DNA of 64,000 nt from Owenia fusiformis. Taxonomy: Eukaryota; Annelida; Polychaeta; Sabellida; Oweniidae. Shown here in pieces: positions 49,501-53,382 of the stretch. A model generated the notes under the pieces. It saw only the letters and a program-made list of their open reading frames with translations. It made no database searches and had not been told where the DNA came from. Location of the stretch: NCBI GenBank assembly GCA_903813345.2, contig CAIIXF020000004.1, forward strand, positions 12,544,196-12,608,195, read 5' to 3'. A program made the translations under genes and the position numbers. Position 1 is the first letter of the stretch, and every line of letters begins with the position of its first letter.

Positions 49501-52500
49501 GTAGTATGTAGGTGGGGAGGGGGGCCAGCGTGCATATGCCCCACCCCGGGGCCCATACTATGATGGTGTGGGGGGTAGGGGCTCTGGTAGGGGGGATATC
49601 CAGGACCCCCATATGTGTTCTGTGAGTACATCTGCTGTGGACTACCATTTGGTCCCTGAAAACACAAAGAATTAAAACAGAATAATTTAACATGGAATTA
49701 ATCTAACAATAATGTAACAAAGAAGTATTATTACAATTGGTAGAAAAATGTTTCAGCATTAAAACTCCTTAAATGAATTTGTCTAAAATCTTCAAAAACT
49801 TAAAATTGATCAGATACCACAAACAATTATTTTTATATTCTATTTTTTCCTTATAAGGAATAATTTGAGATTGCGGTCTTAAATCATCCACCTCACACTC
49901 ACGGTGGGATTAATCAGCAGCGGAAATGAACAAACTGTTTACGCCACTAACCCATTAAAGACACAATAAGAGATTAAACAAGCAATCTAAATTATTAATT
50001 TATGACTACAATTCAAATAATTGTCTCTACAAAAAACAGACAGAATGAATTGAATAGTAAATAGTGAATTGCAGTAAAACCTGTGTAAGTGGAACACCTT
50101 TGATACCTCTGATAAGTGTTCCACTTGGGAGGTGTTCCACTTATAGAGGTTCATTTAACATTAAGTCAGTTGGTCATGGGACTCTGAAGTGTTCTACTGA
50201 CAGAGGTGTTCTATTAACAGAGGTGTTAGACTTCTACATGTGTTCCAATCTATAGGTTTCACTGTAGCTAGATTTTGCACTAAATTGACTTAAGTTCAGC
50301 TTGACCTTGAAATAATGTCACGGTATTGATCCCTAGATTTAGGTCTAGAAACATGTCACAGATTTGGACATAGGAATCATTCACAATGGATCATTCAATG
50401 TTGAGTTATAAAGCACAGTAAATAAGCAATTTGATTGGCTGAGAATATTCATCCATAGTTGAACAATTTAAGTTTAATAACATTAACATTATTCTGACAA
50501 CATTCTCAGAAACTACAGTCCACCGTAATATATTGTTATCACGGTTATGCCTAGGTCACATATGCTATGATCCATCGGCCGGCGCCCGACCAATTGAGTG
50601 TTATGTTCAATATTGTATTCAATTTCGAACAAAATACTCAATCGGCCGGGCGCCGTAGTGAAAATCGGAGCAAATGTGACCAAGGCATTAATAAGTTTAA
50701 TTGAGGAAGCAACAAACAGTCACTGCCTATGACCTGTCAGTTTTGACCTGTCAGTTATGACCTGTCATCAATGACAGTCTCCAATCCCCCACAGAAGCCA
50801 ATTAACTGTTTCATTTGAGATATCACAAACTTTGAGAAAGTTTTACAAAGTGCAAATTATGTTGATAGAGTTACTTTGTTTAGTCTGTCTAGGGACTCAC
50901 AAAGTCCCTAATAAATTCTTACTCAACTTTTCATCAATCTCATGAGAAAGTCATCACACTGGGCATGACTGAATTGTGAAAAGCAGAGAAATAAGCATGA
51001 TATATACTTAAACTGATGCATCATTAGCATTTCAGTTGAAAACACGAGAGAAACTATAATGTATTTTAAACTTTCATGAAAAATTGAAAAGAAAATGTAG
51101 GAATATGTAGATATTTTTAAGGGGGATATAATTTACTGGGAAAAAGTTGCAAAATGTTACTTGATATAAGAGCAAACAGGTCAGGTCCTGTAAACAGGCC
51201 AGCAACCTTAATTCCATGTAGACTTTGGTTTCTTTATTGCCTTCAAAAATCAGTAGATTTATTTTTTCTGTTGTTCACTTAACATTTAAACAAATGTTTT
51301 ACTGAAAGAGAAACCATGGAACCATCTATGGTTTCTTTAGATCACCTTCAACCTAAAAATTGGTCAAGTTTTGTATATTTTGAAAACAGGTTGAAAGGAG
51401 GGGGAGGGACAAGGTTAGTTAGTTTGAAATTACTTTCAACCTTAAAAATTGGTCAAATGTTTTCATTCCTTGAATTTAAATATTTAGCTGTTGAAATTAA
51501 CACGGGGTAAAGCAGACCCGATGATGCAATGAGCTTGCTCGACAGTATCATGACTGTGTAACGGGTCTTAATGTATAAGTGTGCTCGGCGGTAGGTTCAA
51601 ACAACGCGGATCCTCAAAGCATATGCTCATGGTATATTCGTGTTTTAACACCCGTGATTAATAGCATTTAGGACAAAATCAAAAAAAAAATATTGACTTG
51701 GTTCCCTGAGTCTAACAGTTACTGTCTGGTTAAGTTCCTTTTTACTCAGAGATTTTTTATGATACAAGTAAAAAATAAATAAATGAGACTGTACACCTTC
51801 CGTTTCAATATTAATTTTGAGCCCCATGATATAGCCTATTTGAAACCAGTTAGGACTCATCCCAGGATTCGTCTACTCACCCCAACCCATATAAAAAGGT
51901 GTGAAACATGTTAATGCATTTTGCACGAGTAAGTCTGATGGAGTTCTTCCTAAAGTAATTACGAGACAACCCCCAAGTTGAAAAAAATAAAGAAAAAAAT
52001 TCAGTCTGGTAAATTATATTGACACAACTTCAAAGCAAATTGTTATTTTTTATGGCCAGTTTTTTATTGTGTTGAGACCTCCTTTGTTCCTTTGACTCCT
52101 CATTCCTACCCCCCCCCCTTATGGCCAGTTTTTTATTGTGTTGAGGCCTCCTTTGTTCCTTTGACTCCTCATTCCTACCCCCTCCACCCCCCCCCCCCCC
52201 TAACACTGACTGACCCTATAAAGCTCAAAGCCCACCTACACAAAAACATAAATATTGCAACCTTTACACAAGGCCGAAGCCATTAATTCAATTATTTTGA
52301 CATATTTAGTTCAGTGCAATTCCATTAGTGACAAATAACAGGCTCAATTGCTTACTTAAAAATTCTACAAATATCTACATTTTTCTCATTTTCTCCTCAA
52401 AATTTGAATACTTGATTTTCTGACATATAAATATAATTTACAGTACTAATATACTCATATGTCCTTCATTCCTTGTTCATTTCTCTCTTTTCCATTCTAT

Positions 52501-53382
52501 TATGAATTTAAAAACATGACTACCTGATATTTTACATGTGGCCATATTGACAGACTCTTCAGGTAAAATGTAAGAGAAAATTCCCAAGGATAGAAGCTTA
52601 CTAGGAGAAATTAACCAGATTTCAACTGAAACAATCGTAGTAATTGCCACGCTCTGTTTTTTCTTCGAAGTCATTAATTTATTTTGAAGTTAACAACATG
52701 TTTCACCTTTTCAATGTTTGATCAAAGAGCTTCCGTATCAGATTTGTGGGAAGATTTAAGTCGTTTGTTTCAAACTAAATCATGTGTTTTACCTCAATGT
52801 TTTTTTATTTGTTTTAACATGCATGAAAAGGGCAAAAGCTGATGCGTCTTCTACATCCTTCTCTTTGGAGATGAGATTTTGTGGTAAGATTTTATTTGTT
52901 TGTTTCAAATAATTTAATTGTATGTTTTACCTCAGAGTCAAATAAGTTGGTTCATGGACTCATGTGAAAATATTGATGCTTGTTCTATATCTGTTTGGAA
53001 TTATAAGGAGTTAAATTATTTCACATTCATTTGCTAATGTGAAAAGAACGAAAGTTGCTAATCGTTCCACATCTGTCTGCTTTTCAAAAAGAGAAAAAGT
53101 TGCTCCTTGTTACACATCCGTCTGCTTTTCAAAAAGAGAAAAAGTTGCTACTTGTTTCATATCCGTCTGCTTCTCAAAAAGAGCAAAAGTTGCTACTTGC
53201 CTGATAACCTACATTAAGCGTGGGTCCACTAATGTTGCCAGAGGTCATCTGCGGAGATAAGATGACATGGGTAAGAATGCCGTTTTCGTCAACAATTTGT
53301 TGAACCATGTGACCTGGGGGCACCTGCATTGGCATCGGGACAGGCGGCCCGTTATTTGAGACCATTCTGACAGTGGCAGGAC
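22263..53382 (-). CDS. FNDC3: FNDC3 family protein, 23 exons in window (5' end missing)
   Basis: This is a fibronectin type III domain protein of the FNDC3A/FNDC3B family, membrane-anchored proteins known in vertebrates for roles in germ-cell adhesion and adipocyte/bone differentiation. I assembled 23 exons (each listed separately) from AG/GT boundaries. Every split codon closes in frame and the sum is 3350 coding bases, about 1,115 residues plus stop. The order is a VPPG...QQIV segment diagnostic of the family, a Pro/Tyr/His-rich region, a basic RQKRKLQEKHHRK segment, nine FN3 domains, a short acidic linker and one membrane segment beginning ~30 residues from the C-terminus. Vertebrate members are about 1,200 residues with the same nine FN3 domains. 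The missing part is the first ~60 residues, which I could not find between 53383 and 64000. Introns carry many MITEs and tandem repeats. Exon 7 has an unusual junction repeat. Confidence 0.93.
22698..22822 (-). CDS. FNDC3: FNDC3 exon 22: first half of FN3-9
   Basis: 125 bases between TTTCAG and CAG|GTGAGT. The first CT completes an Ala codon (G|CT). The frame reads PKVSDISLEGASVEW...DPLNYVLQVQ...EEYKQ, matching the DPVNYILQV and SEYKQ stretch of FNDC3B. Confidence 0.95.
23361..23617. mobile_element. TTAA-ended short element in FNDC3 intron
   Basis: The left end TTAACCCTAAAGGGCCCAAC and the right end, reverse-complemented, TTAACTCTTAAGGGACCAAA are 20-bp inverted repeats. It stops about 30 bases short of the donor of exon 21. 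TTAA may be the target duplication. Confidence 0.55.
23648..23814 (-). CDS. FNDC3: FNDC3 exon 21: second half of FN3-8, linker
   Basis: 167 bases between TTGCAG and AAAG|GTATTG. One base completes a Ser codon. The frame reads FYHVYQGPSQMQKVNRLQE, then YFFRISASNEAGEGPYSE and TTTKAPPPAVK. The EAGEGP(F/Y)SE and TTK...PP blocks are nearly identical in vertebrate FNDC3B. Confidence 0.95.
24140..24340 (-). CDS. FNDC3: FNDC3 exon 20: end of FN3-7, first half of FN3-8
   Basis: 201 bases between ACAAACAG and GGAAG|GTAGGG. The frame reads VRIQALNGIGVGAFSSPIKV, then a poly-Pro stretch (SLPPPPPHLEC) and AGPNSLKLKWGEG. The AGP(Q/N)SLKLKWG block is a family signature. Confidence 0.95.
24480..24835. repeat. 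FNDC3 intron 19 with 20-bp tandem repeat
   Basis: AT-rich intron with three copies of ACATATATACGAGTTACAAT (about 24658-24722). The preceding ATTTATTGAGTACATTCACA stretch and the TTTATT-rich tail look like a retroelement 3' end, but no coding part is visible. Confidence 0.4.
24841..25094 (-). CDS. FNDC3: FNDC3 exon 19: end of FN3-6, most of FN3-7
   Basis: 254 bases between TTCTCAG and TACAA|GTAAGT, phase 0 start. The frame reads AINATGVGPVSDSC, then SISISWREPQCNGSEILSYN, ID(I)GE..., VGNVTDF and SLIPETTYK. It matches the NWEEPCNNGSEILAYTIDLG and LLPETTY blocks of FNDC3B. Confidence 0.95.
25695..25769 (-). CDS. FNDC3: FNDC3 exon 18: FN3-6 strands
   Basis: 75 bases (25 codons), phase 0 on both sides, between CATTGCAG and GTACAG|GTAATT. 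The frame reads LYYGPGLTYEVKSLTPASEY then CFRVQ, matching the IYHGTDTRFEI...LLPAAQYCCRLQ region. Confidence 0.93.
26166..26215 (-). repeat. Diverged intronic copy of exon 17 sequence
   Basis: Read on the minus strand, the 50 bases just after the exon 17 donor align without gaps to 50 bases inside exon 17 (GTTGAGTTGATAAGTGGTGC onward). I count about 37 of 50 identical, including GCAGGGG and GAAGACCCCTTC. It looks like an old duplication of exon sequence across the splice junction. Confidence 0.7.
26221..26412 (-). CDS. FNDC3: FNDC3 exon 17: end of FN3-5, first half of FN3-6
   Basis: 192 bases (64 codons), phase 0 on both sides, between TATTCCAG and ACTCAA|GTAAGT. The frame reads CGPWSERVELISG, then VPDAPKTPSVHCKSP and MIWWEEPVNNGATITDYRLE with EWSTGGDSDFTQ. 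The ADI(S/T)(E/D)YRLEW block is typical of the family. Confidence 0.94.
26690..26793 (-). mobile_element. GTCACCAC MITE family, copy 3 (intronic)
   Basis: On the minus strand it runs TATGTCATCACCACAAGTGG, then GTCTCCCAACTTTTTGTGGA, GGCATCTGTAACAAATGCCA and GGTGGTCACATTTTG. Its 5' end lies 30 bases from the donor of exon 16. Confidence 0.75.
26823..26995 (-). CDS. FNDC3: FNDC3 exon 16: most of FN3-5
   Basis: 173 bases between ATTTGCAG and GCTGGG|GTAAGT. The first GC completes a Gly codon. The frame reads YPDYDGGAPVTVFEINMT, then CYKGPDLECTVAGLLPGRPY and FQVRASNKAG, matching YHGPELECTVGNLLPGTVYRFRVRA of FNDC3B. Confidence 0.95.
27001..27660. other. FNDC3 intron 15, AT-rich
   Basis: Contains a TTTATT-rich stretch at 27005-27060, with no exon signal and no obvious terminal repeats. 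Confidence 0.35.
27661..27880 (+). mobile_element. tRNA-like SINE in FNDC3 intron 15
   Basis: An A-box-like TGTAGCTCAGTGGTAG (27672-27687) and a B-box-like GGTCCCGAATTCGATCTCC (27710-27728) are spaced as in a tRNA-derived pol III promoter. The body downstream is unrelated to tRNA. It lies antisense to FNDC3. The 3' end is not certain. Confidence 0.6.
27987..28092 (-). CDS. FNDC3: FNDC3 exon 15: FN3-4 end, start of FN3-5
   Basis: 106 bases between TTTTTAG and ATGGG|GTGAGT. The frame reads WSDSMAVTLPPVTPGPCLPP then KLRGKPKATSVCLQW. The APGQCRPPRVLGRPK...LEW pattern of FNDC3B matches in order. It ends with one base of a Gly codon. Confidence 0.93.
28368..31987. mobile_element. 3.6-kb TTAA-ended DNA transposon-like element
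   Basis: The left end is TTAAAGGGAATACGAAGTTT and the right end, reverse-complemented, is TTAAAGGGAATGCGAAGTTT (19 of 20 identical). Subterminal inverted segments also pair (GTCATTGATGCCAGATTGATG near 28562 with its counterpart near 31790-31825). TTAA at both ends suits a piggyBac- or Kolobok-type insertion. No transposase is recognisable; open frames inside are under 100 codons. It is more CpG-rich than the rest of the window and carries eight or more copies of a GCGCGCAGTTTG motif between 29396 and 30580. It fills most of FNDC3 intron 14. Confidence 0.75.
31988..32075 (-). mobile_element. GTCACCAC MITE family, copy 4 (intronic)
   Basis: Contains CATGCAAAATGTCACCCCCT, ATTTGTTACAGATGTTACAG, CCGTCCACAAAAAAGTC and GGCGATGACATAAT. 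It abuts the right end of the TTAA element, and its other end is 27 bases from the donor of exon 14. Confidence 0.7.
32102..32214 (-). CDS. FNDC3: FNDC3 exon 14: second half of FN3-4
   Basis: 113 bases between GATTTCAG and TCAGAT|GTAAGT. The first GT completes a Gly codon. The frame reads FDEVYKGPEKDYNCDRLLPG then QTYRCRLCCFSKGGKSD, corresponding to LKPGTLYKLRACCISTGGHS of FNDC3B. Confidence 0.94.
32641..32827. mobile_element. Pogo/Tigger-like MITE with TA target site
   Basis: CAGTAAAGCCTC at the left and AGATATTACTG at the right, with TA directly outside both ends. The interior is repeated AATCTGAACA(A/C) and its complement. Confidence 0.7.
32965..33560. repeat. 24-bp CATCAATAGTCATTCATCCC minisatellite
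   Basis: About 25 units of CATCAATAGTCATTCATCCC plus CCAA, in FNDC3 intron 13. Most are near-identical. Length slips by one base in several units because of the C run. Confidence 0.93.
33698..34200. repeat. 30-bp AAAGACTACAACAACAAATT minisatellite
   Basis: About 17 units of AAAGACTACAACAACAAATT plus GGGTTTTCTC, the last four nearly perfect. The 30-base period opens a plus-strand frame of 10-residue repeats that I reject as a gene. Confidence 0.93.
34555..34632. repeat. Short hairpin
   Basis: GCCATCCTCCGTACGCAGGG at the left pairs with CCCCTGCGTTTGGAGGATGC at the right, around a ~35-base loop that includes ACATCATC/GATGATGT. Confidence 0.65.
34958..35095. repeat. ~33-bp ACTGAACTAGTTACATTGGT repeat at exon 13 donor
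   Basis: Five imperfect units of TGAACTAGTTACATTGGTTT plus AGTGAATGTAT. The last half-unit (TACTGAACTAGTTGC) runs to within five bases of the exon 13 splice donor. Confidence 0.85.
35101..35166 (-). CDS. FNDC3: FNDC3 exon 13: FN3-4 strands
   Basis: 66 bases between TTTTCAG and GCAGAG|GTAAGC. The first AT completes an Asp codon. The frame reads DPRDSGGSEITKFILELDEG, matching DPPKDNGGSEILKYLLEI of FNDC3B. Confidence 0.93.
35210..35400 (-). mobile_element. GTCACCAC MITE family, copy 5, internally duplicated
   Basis: Contains ACATGCAAAATGCCACCGCA, two copies of an AGAGACACCAAC...CGAATGCTGTTT block, GAACACTGTCCACAAAAGAT and TTGTTACCACCAG. It lies upstream of exon 13, about 45 bases from the acceptor. 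Confidence 0.65.
35767..35905 (-). CDS. FNDC3: FNDC3 exon 12: end of FN3-3, start of FN3-4
   Basis: 139 bases between GAAATAG and ACTGGG|GTAAGC, phase 0 start. The frame reads MSANNEEGSSKWSDAVKYRT, then LPDRPGAPQRPQVKG and PTSFRVNW. The SPDRPGPPTRPLVKG...GFSVKW block of FNDC3B matches. Confidence 0.95.
36085..36186. repeat. Two-copy repeat downstream of exon 11
   Basis: TATTTCCCTTGACGTTGCAT and TATTTCCCTGGAGATGCATT, each followed by TCCCC(T)TAAAGGTCA-like sequence, give a ~66-base direct duplication ending ~17 bases from the exon 11 donor. Confidence 0.6.
36203..36289 (-). CDS. FNDC3: FNDC3 exon 11: FN3-3 strands
   Basis: 87 bases (29 codons), phase 0 on both sides, between CATTTCAG and TTCAGG|GTAAGT. 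The frame reads GYGFQSVYNGPDLSYFIEHL then RRNTEYKFR, matching KYTGEDLTCTVKNLKRSTQYKFR. Confidence 0.94.
36432..36539. repeat. Perfect-stem hairpin in FNDC3 intron 10
   Basis: AACAAAACAAAATGTTGAGA... on the left and ...TCTCAACATTTTGTTTTC on the right form a stem of over 30 bases, with arms extending through GATTTACAA and TTGTAAATC. Confidence 0.75.
36721..36880 (-). CDS. FNDC3: FNDC3 exon 10: end of FN3-2, first half of FN3-3
   Basis: 160 bases between TTCTTTAG and GCAACG|GTAAGC. One base completes a Ser codon. The frame reads EWSDCICHTTSG, then VPSQPDPPMLSEQLIKALVI and SWIKRPNDEEFTLQMEDSAT. The FN3 linker and ISW strand place it clearly. Confidence 0.94.
36950..37200. repeat. Degenerate CTAGTCAACTCAGACC repeat
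   Basis: About fourteen units of 16-19 bases (CCCTAGTCAACTCAGAC, CCCTAATCAACTCATGA). Units close together are most alike. Lies inside FNDC3 intron 9. Confidence 0.85.
37265..37362 (-). CDS. FNDC3: FNDC3 exon 9: second half of FN3-2
   Basis: 98 bases between TTGTTTAG and ACAAAG|GTGAGT. The frame reads VYEGPNKTYKVTRLTASTNY then CFRLAAVNSIGQ, matching the KLTKL...MGYTFRLAARNDIG stretch of FNDC3B. It ends with AG of a Ser codon completed in exon 10. Confidence 0.95.
37565..37724 (-). mobile_element. GTCACCAC MITE family, copy 6 (intronic)
   Basis: Contains AAAATGTCACCACATGGCA, GCCATTTGTTACAGATGCCG, CCACAAAAAAGTTGGAGACT and CGCCACTTGTGGTGAC. Its exon-side end is 26 bases from the donor of exon 8. 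Confidence 0.78.
37750..37830 (-). CDS. FNDC3: FNDC3 exon 8: central FN3-2
   Basis: 81 bases (27 codons), phase 0 on both sides, between TGTTTCAG and GAAAAG|GTGATT (a weak donor). The frame reads TCNDNGSKISKYLLEFDRGH then PNGDFEK. It joins directly to LRWK of exon 7, giving the family LQWK...DNGSKI(T/S)xYLLEWDEG block. Confidence 0.95.
37900..38850. other. FNDC3 intron 7, no exon seen
   Basis: AT-rich. The only structured item is a stray partial copy of the exon 7 junction repeat at 38166-38195. Confidence 0.4.
38166..38195 (-). repeat. Isolated copy of the exon 7 donor segment
   Basis: About 30 bases identical to the 75-bp junction unit (minus strand AAGGTGGAAAGTAAGTAATA, then AGAACAT), 1.4 kb downstream of the array. 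It includes the GGAAA|GTAAGT donor and no flanking repeat units. Confidence 0.85.
38854..39284. mobile_element. MITE with 33-bp terminal inverted repeats
   Basis: GGCCATAAGAAGTAGATTCT (38855 onward) and AGAATCTACTTCTTATGGCC (ending 39283) are perfect inverted repeats continuing through TTGTTTTGCGTCC/GGACGCAAAACAA. Overlapping short frames on both strands reflect this symmetry. Lies in FNDC3 intron 7. Confidence 0.88.
39627..40568 (-). repeat. 75-bp exon 7/splice-donor tandem array, 13 copies
   Basis: On the plus strand TAGGTGAGTC recurs every 75 bases from 39631 to 40531. Read on the minus strand, each unit carries CTTGCCAACAGGAGTAAGAC, the codons for THLQLRWK and then GTAAGTAATAAGAACATATT. 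So each repeats the end of exon 7 plus its donor. The genuine exon copy (first, nearest 40568) differs by CATTTAAGG versus CAATTAAGG (His versus Gln). All copies stay open in the exon frame, which closes only at a TAA at 39625. Confidence 0.97.
40516..40654 (-). CDS. FNDC3: FNDC3 exon 7: end of FN3-1, start of FN3-2
   Basis: 139 bases between ACTTACAG and TGGAAA|GTAAGT. One base completes an Arg codon. The frame reads VNALYDDYTGPLSEPVSFKT, then ECSEPDSPMPPDLANRSK and THLHLRWK, matching CSEPVSFTTH...PPKLAHRSKSSLTLQWK of FNDC3B. I placed the 3' end at the first donor, which joins exon 8 exactly as in the family. Twelve further copies of this donor lie downstream in frame at 75-base steps, so use of any of them would add 25 residues (PPDLANRSKTHLQLRWKVSN plus KNILL) per unit. 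Confidence 0.9.
40759..42132. mobile_element. 1.4-kb TIR element with internal 162-bp tandem repeat
   Basis: Ends are TGTCCCCACCA (40759) and TGGTGGGGACA (42132). The interior holds five copies of a ~162-base unit (GACAAGATTTTAGGACAGAA, AAAATGGCTGCCTTGACATT), at 40884, 41047, 41209, 41371 and 41532. A GACGGACGGACGTACGGACG-type tract is at 42042-42090. No transposase. Lies in FNDC3 intron 6. Confidence 0.75.
42492..42551 (-). CDS. FNDC3: FNDC3 exon 6: FN3-1 strands
   Basis: 60 bases between TTTTTCAG and TTAAG|GTGAGA. One base completes a Ser codon. The frame reads GDATEITLKDLKPATEYFL, matching SGEELECNLKDLRPATDYHVRV of FNDC3B. Confidence 0.95.
42904..43052 (-). CDS. FNDC3: FNDC3 exon 5: first half of FN3-1
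   Basis: 149 bases between TTTTTAG and CTATAG|GTAAAC, phase 0 start. The frame reads VSDVESRSALIQLNPPEST, then DFRYELLLSDKGREGKYKLV and YS. It matches the YEVALSDKGRDGKYKIIYSGE signature of FNDC3B. The usual Trp of the FN3 B strand is replaced by a Leu (LIQLNPP). Confidence 0.95.
43130..43446. repeat. Two copies of the GTCCGTCTGCTC dispersed repeat
   Basis: Each copy reads AATAAAGTA(A)AC, GGAAATGCAAGAAAATG-like sequence, ATTCAAATTTTAGA(A/T)AGAAA and GAGCAGAC(A/G)GA. Copies are at 43130-43250 and 43310-43446, in the same orientation, and the second stops six bases from the exon 4 donor. Further copies are at 45825-45925 and 56155-56290. Confidence 0.7.
43452..43561 (-). CDS. FNDC3: FNDC3 exon 4: linker before FN3-1
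   Basis: 110 bases between TATTTCAG and CCAAAG|GTAATG. The first TA completes a Val codon. The frame reads NGDGRHDPHSSSSSGNEIDT, then EEEKFQEVLSKLELPK. It corresponds to the acidic YELEVKRVQDILSGIEKPQVS region preceding the first FN3 in FNDC3B. Confidence 0.92.
43772..43903 (-). CDS. FNDC3: FNDC3 exon 3: basic/His-rich segment
   Basis: 132 bases between ATTGCAG and CAGAG|GTATGT. The first GG completes a Gly codon. The frame reads PGHSPRLDDRTSRQKRKLQE, then KHHRKYGQDHHHSPNSQSPR and QHR. The composition fits the basic KKLKDRQIDRQ region of FNDC3B. It is low-complexity and probably disordered. Confidence 0.88.
44343..45808. mobile_element. 1.5-kb dispersed element with ~604-bp internal duplication
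   Basis: Left end GATAAATATCGCACTTTGAA and right end TTCAAAGTGCGATAAA are inverted. Inside, a ~604-base unit occurs twice (CAGACCTCAGTAGGTGTTTT at 44592 and 45196). AAAATGGCCGCCACGTAGTT and CCAGCATGCCC(T/A)AAACCTAA recur four times. A CCCG-rich microsatellite is at 45718-45758. Small copies of the same family lie at 500-640, 11145 and 56920. Confidence 0.72.
45825..45925. repeat. GTCCGTCTGCTC dispersed repeat, further copy
   Basis: Contains ACTCTAAATTGTATAGAAAT, GCAAGAAAATCTGACACTTC and GAGCAGACGGACATTTTT, as at 43130 and 43310. Confidence 0.65.
45926..48599. other. FNDC3 intron 2, unique AT-rich part
   Basis: No exon is needed here, since exons 2 and 3 join in frame. I see no terminal-repeat pair or long repeat. 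A TGTGTATGTGTG microsatellite is near 48455. Confidence 0.4.
48608..49185. mobile_element. hAT-type non-autonomous transposon with 8-bp TSD
   Basis: The left end TAGAGGTGTCAA and the right end, reverse-complemented, TAGTGGTGTCAA are terminal inverted repeats, flanked on both sides by the identical 8 bases CTGTTAAT (48600-48607 and 49186-49193). Subterminal ATTAACCGGTTAACC is also inverted. Inside is a ~130-base direct duplication (AAACATCCAATCAGCAACTT twice). An 8-bp target duplication and these ends are hallmarks of hAT elements. No transposase frame. Confidence 0.92.
49237..49378. mobile_element. GGTCACATTTGCTC hairpin MITE, copy 1
   Basis: Starts ATGCCGTGGTCACATTTGCT and ends GCAAATGTGACCATGGCAT. 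Inner CGCCCGGCCGATGAGTATTT and AAATACTCAATCGGCCGGGC continue the stem, so the element is almost one long palindrome with a ~25-base loop. Confidence 0.9.
49439..49655 (-). CDS. FNDC3: FNDC3 exon 2: Pro/Tyr/His-rich region
   Basis: 217 bases between GTTTTCAG and CACAAG|GTACGA, phase 0 start. The frame reads GPNGSPQQMYSQNTYGGPGY, then PPYQSPYPPHHHSMGPGVGH and a His/Pro/Gln-rich end. This corresponds to the PPSYPPPLSPTHHLPPYMTHPH-type low-complexity N-terminal region of vertebrate FNDC3. It is probably disordered. Confidence 0.9.
50072..50264. mobile_element. Pogo/Tigger-like MITE
   Basis: CAGTAAAACCTGTGTAAGTG at the left and CTATAGGTTTCACTG at the right, with interior GTGTTCCACTT repeats, as at 18971. 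Confidence 0.72.
50547..50688. mobile_element. GGTCACATTTGCTC hairpin MITE, copy 2
   Basis: ATGCCTAGGTCACATATGCT to GCAAATGTGACCAAGGCAT, with the inner GGCGCCCGACC.../...GGCCGGGCGCC stem as in copy 1. The left arm is more diverged. Confidence 0.85.
50690..53040. other. FNDC3 intron 1, with a two-copy 78-bp repeat
   Basis: Mostly unique AT-rich DNA. A ~78-base direct duplication (TTATGGCCAGTTTTTTATTG, TTTGACTCCTCATTCCTACC, poly-C) spans about 52050-52200. A stretch at 51490-51620 (GTAGGTTCAAACAACG) could be a SINE head, but I cannot define it. No exon is required here. Confidence 0.4.
53044..53200. repeat. ~50-bp tandem repeat abutting the exon 1 donor
   Basis: Three to four units of AAAAAGTTGCTACTTGTTTC plus CATCCGTCTGCTTTTCAAAA. 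The last unit ends GTTGCTACTTGC at 53200, exactly where the exon begins if the GC donor is used. Confidence 0.88.
53201..53382 (-). CDS. FNDC3: FNDC3 first exon in window: conserved N-terminal segment
   Basis: The acceptor is GTGTTTCAG. The first GT completes a Gly codon whose G lies in an upstream exon not found. The frame reads GPATVRMVSNNGPPVPMPMQ, then VPPGHMVQQIVDENG and THVILSPQ. This is the family block TGPAQVPMM...VPPGYAPQVIEDNG of FNDC3A. There are two possible donors, both phase 0: a GC donor with otherwise perfect context (TATCAG|GCAAGT, exon to 53201) and a GT donor 12 bases earlier (CTTAAT|GTAGGT, exon to 53213). They differ by four residues (VGYQ). I favour the GC site on context. 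Confidence 0.88.

Noticed and set aside
49355-49693. 112-codon minus-strand frame overlapping FNDC3 exon 2
   Set aside because: It is a shadow of the GC-rich Pro/His exon in another frame; only the frame giving GPNGSPQQMYSQ joins both neighbouring exons in phase.
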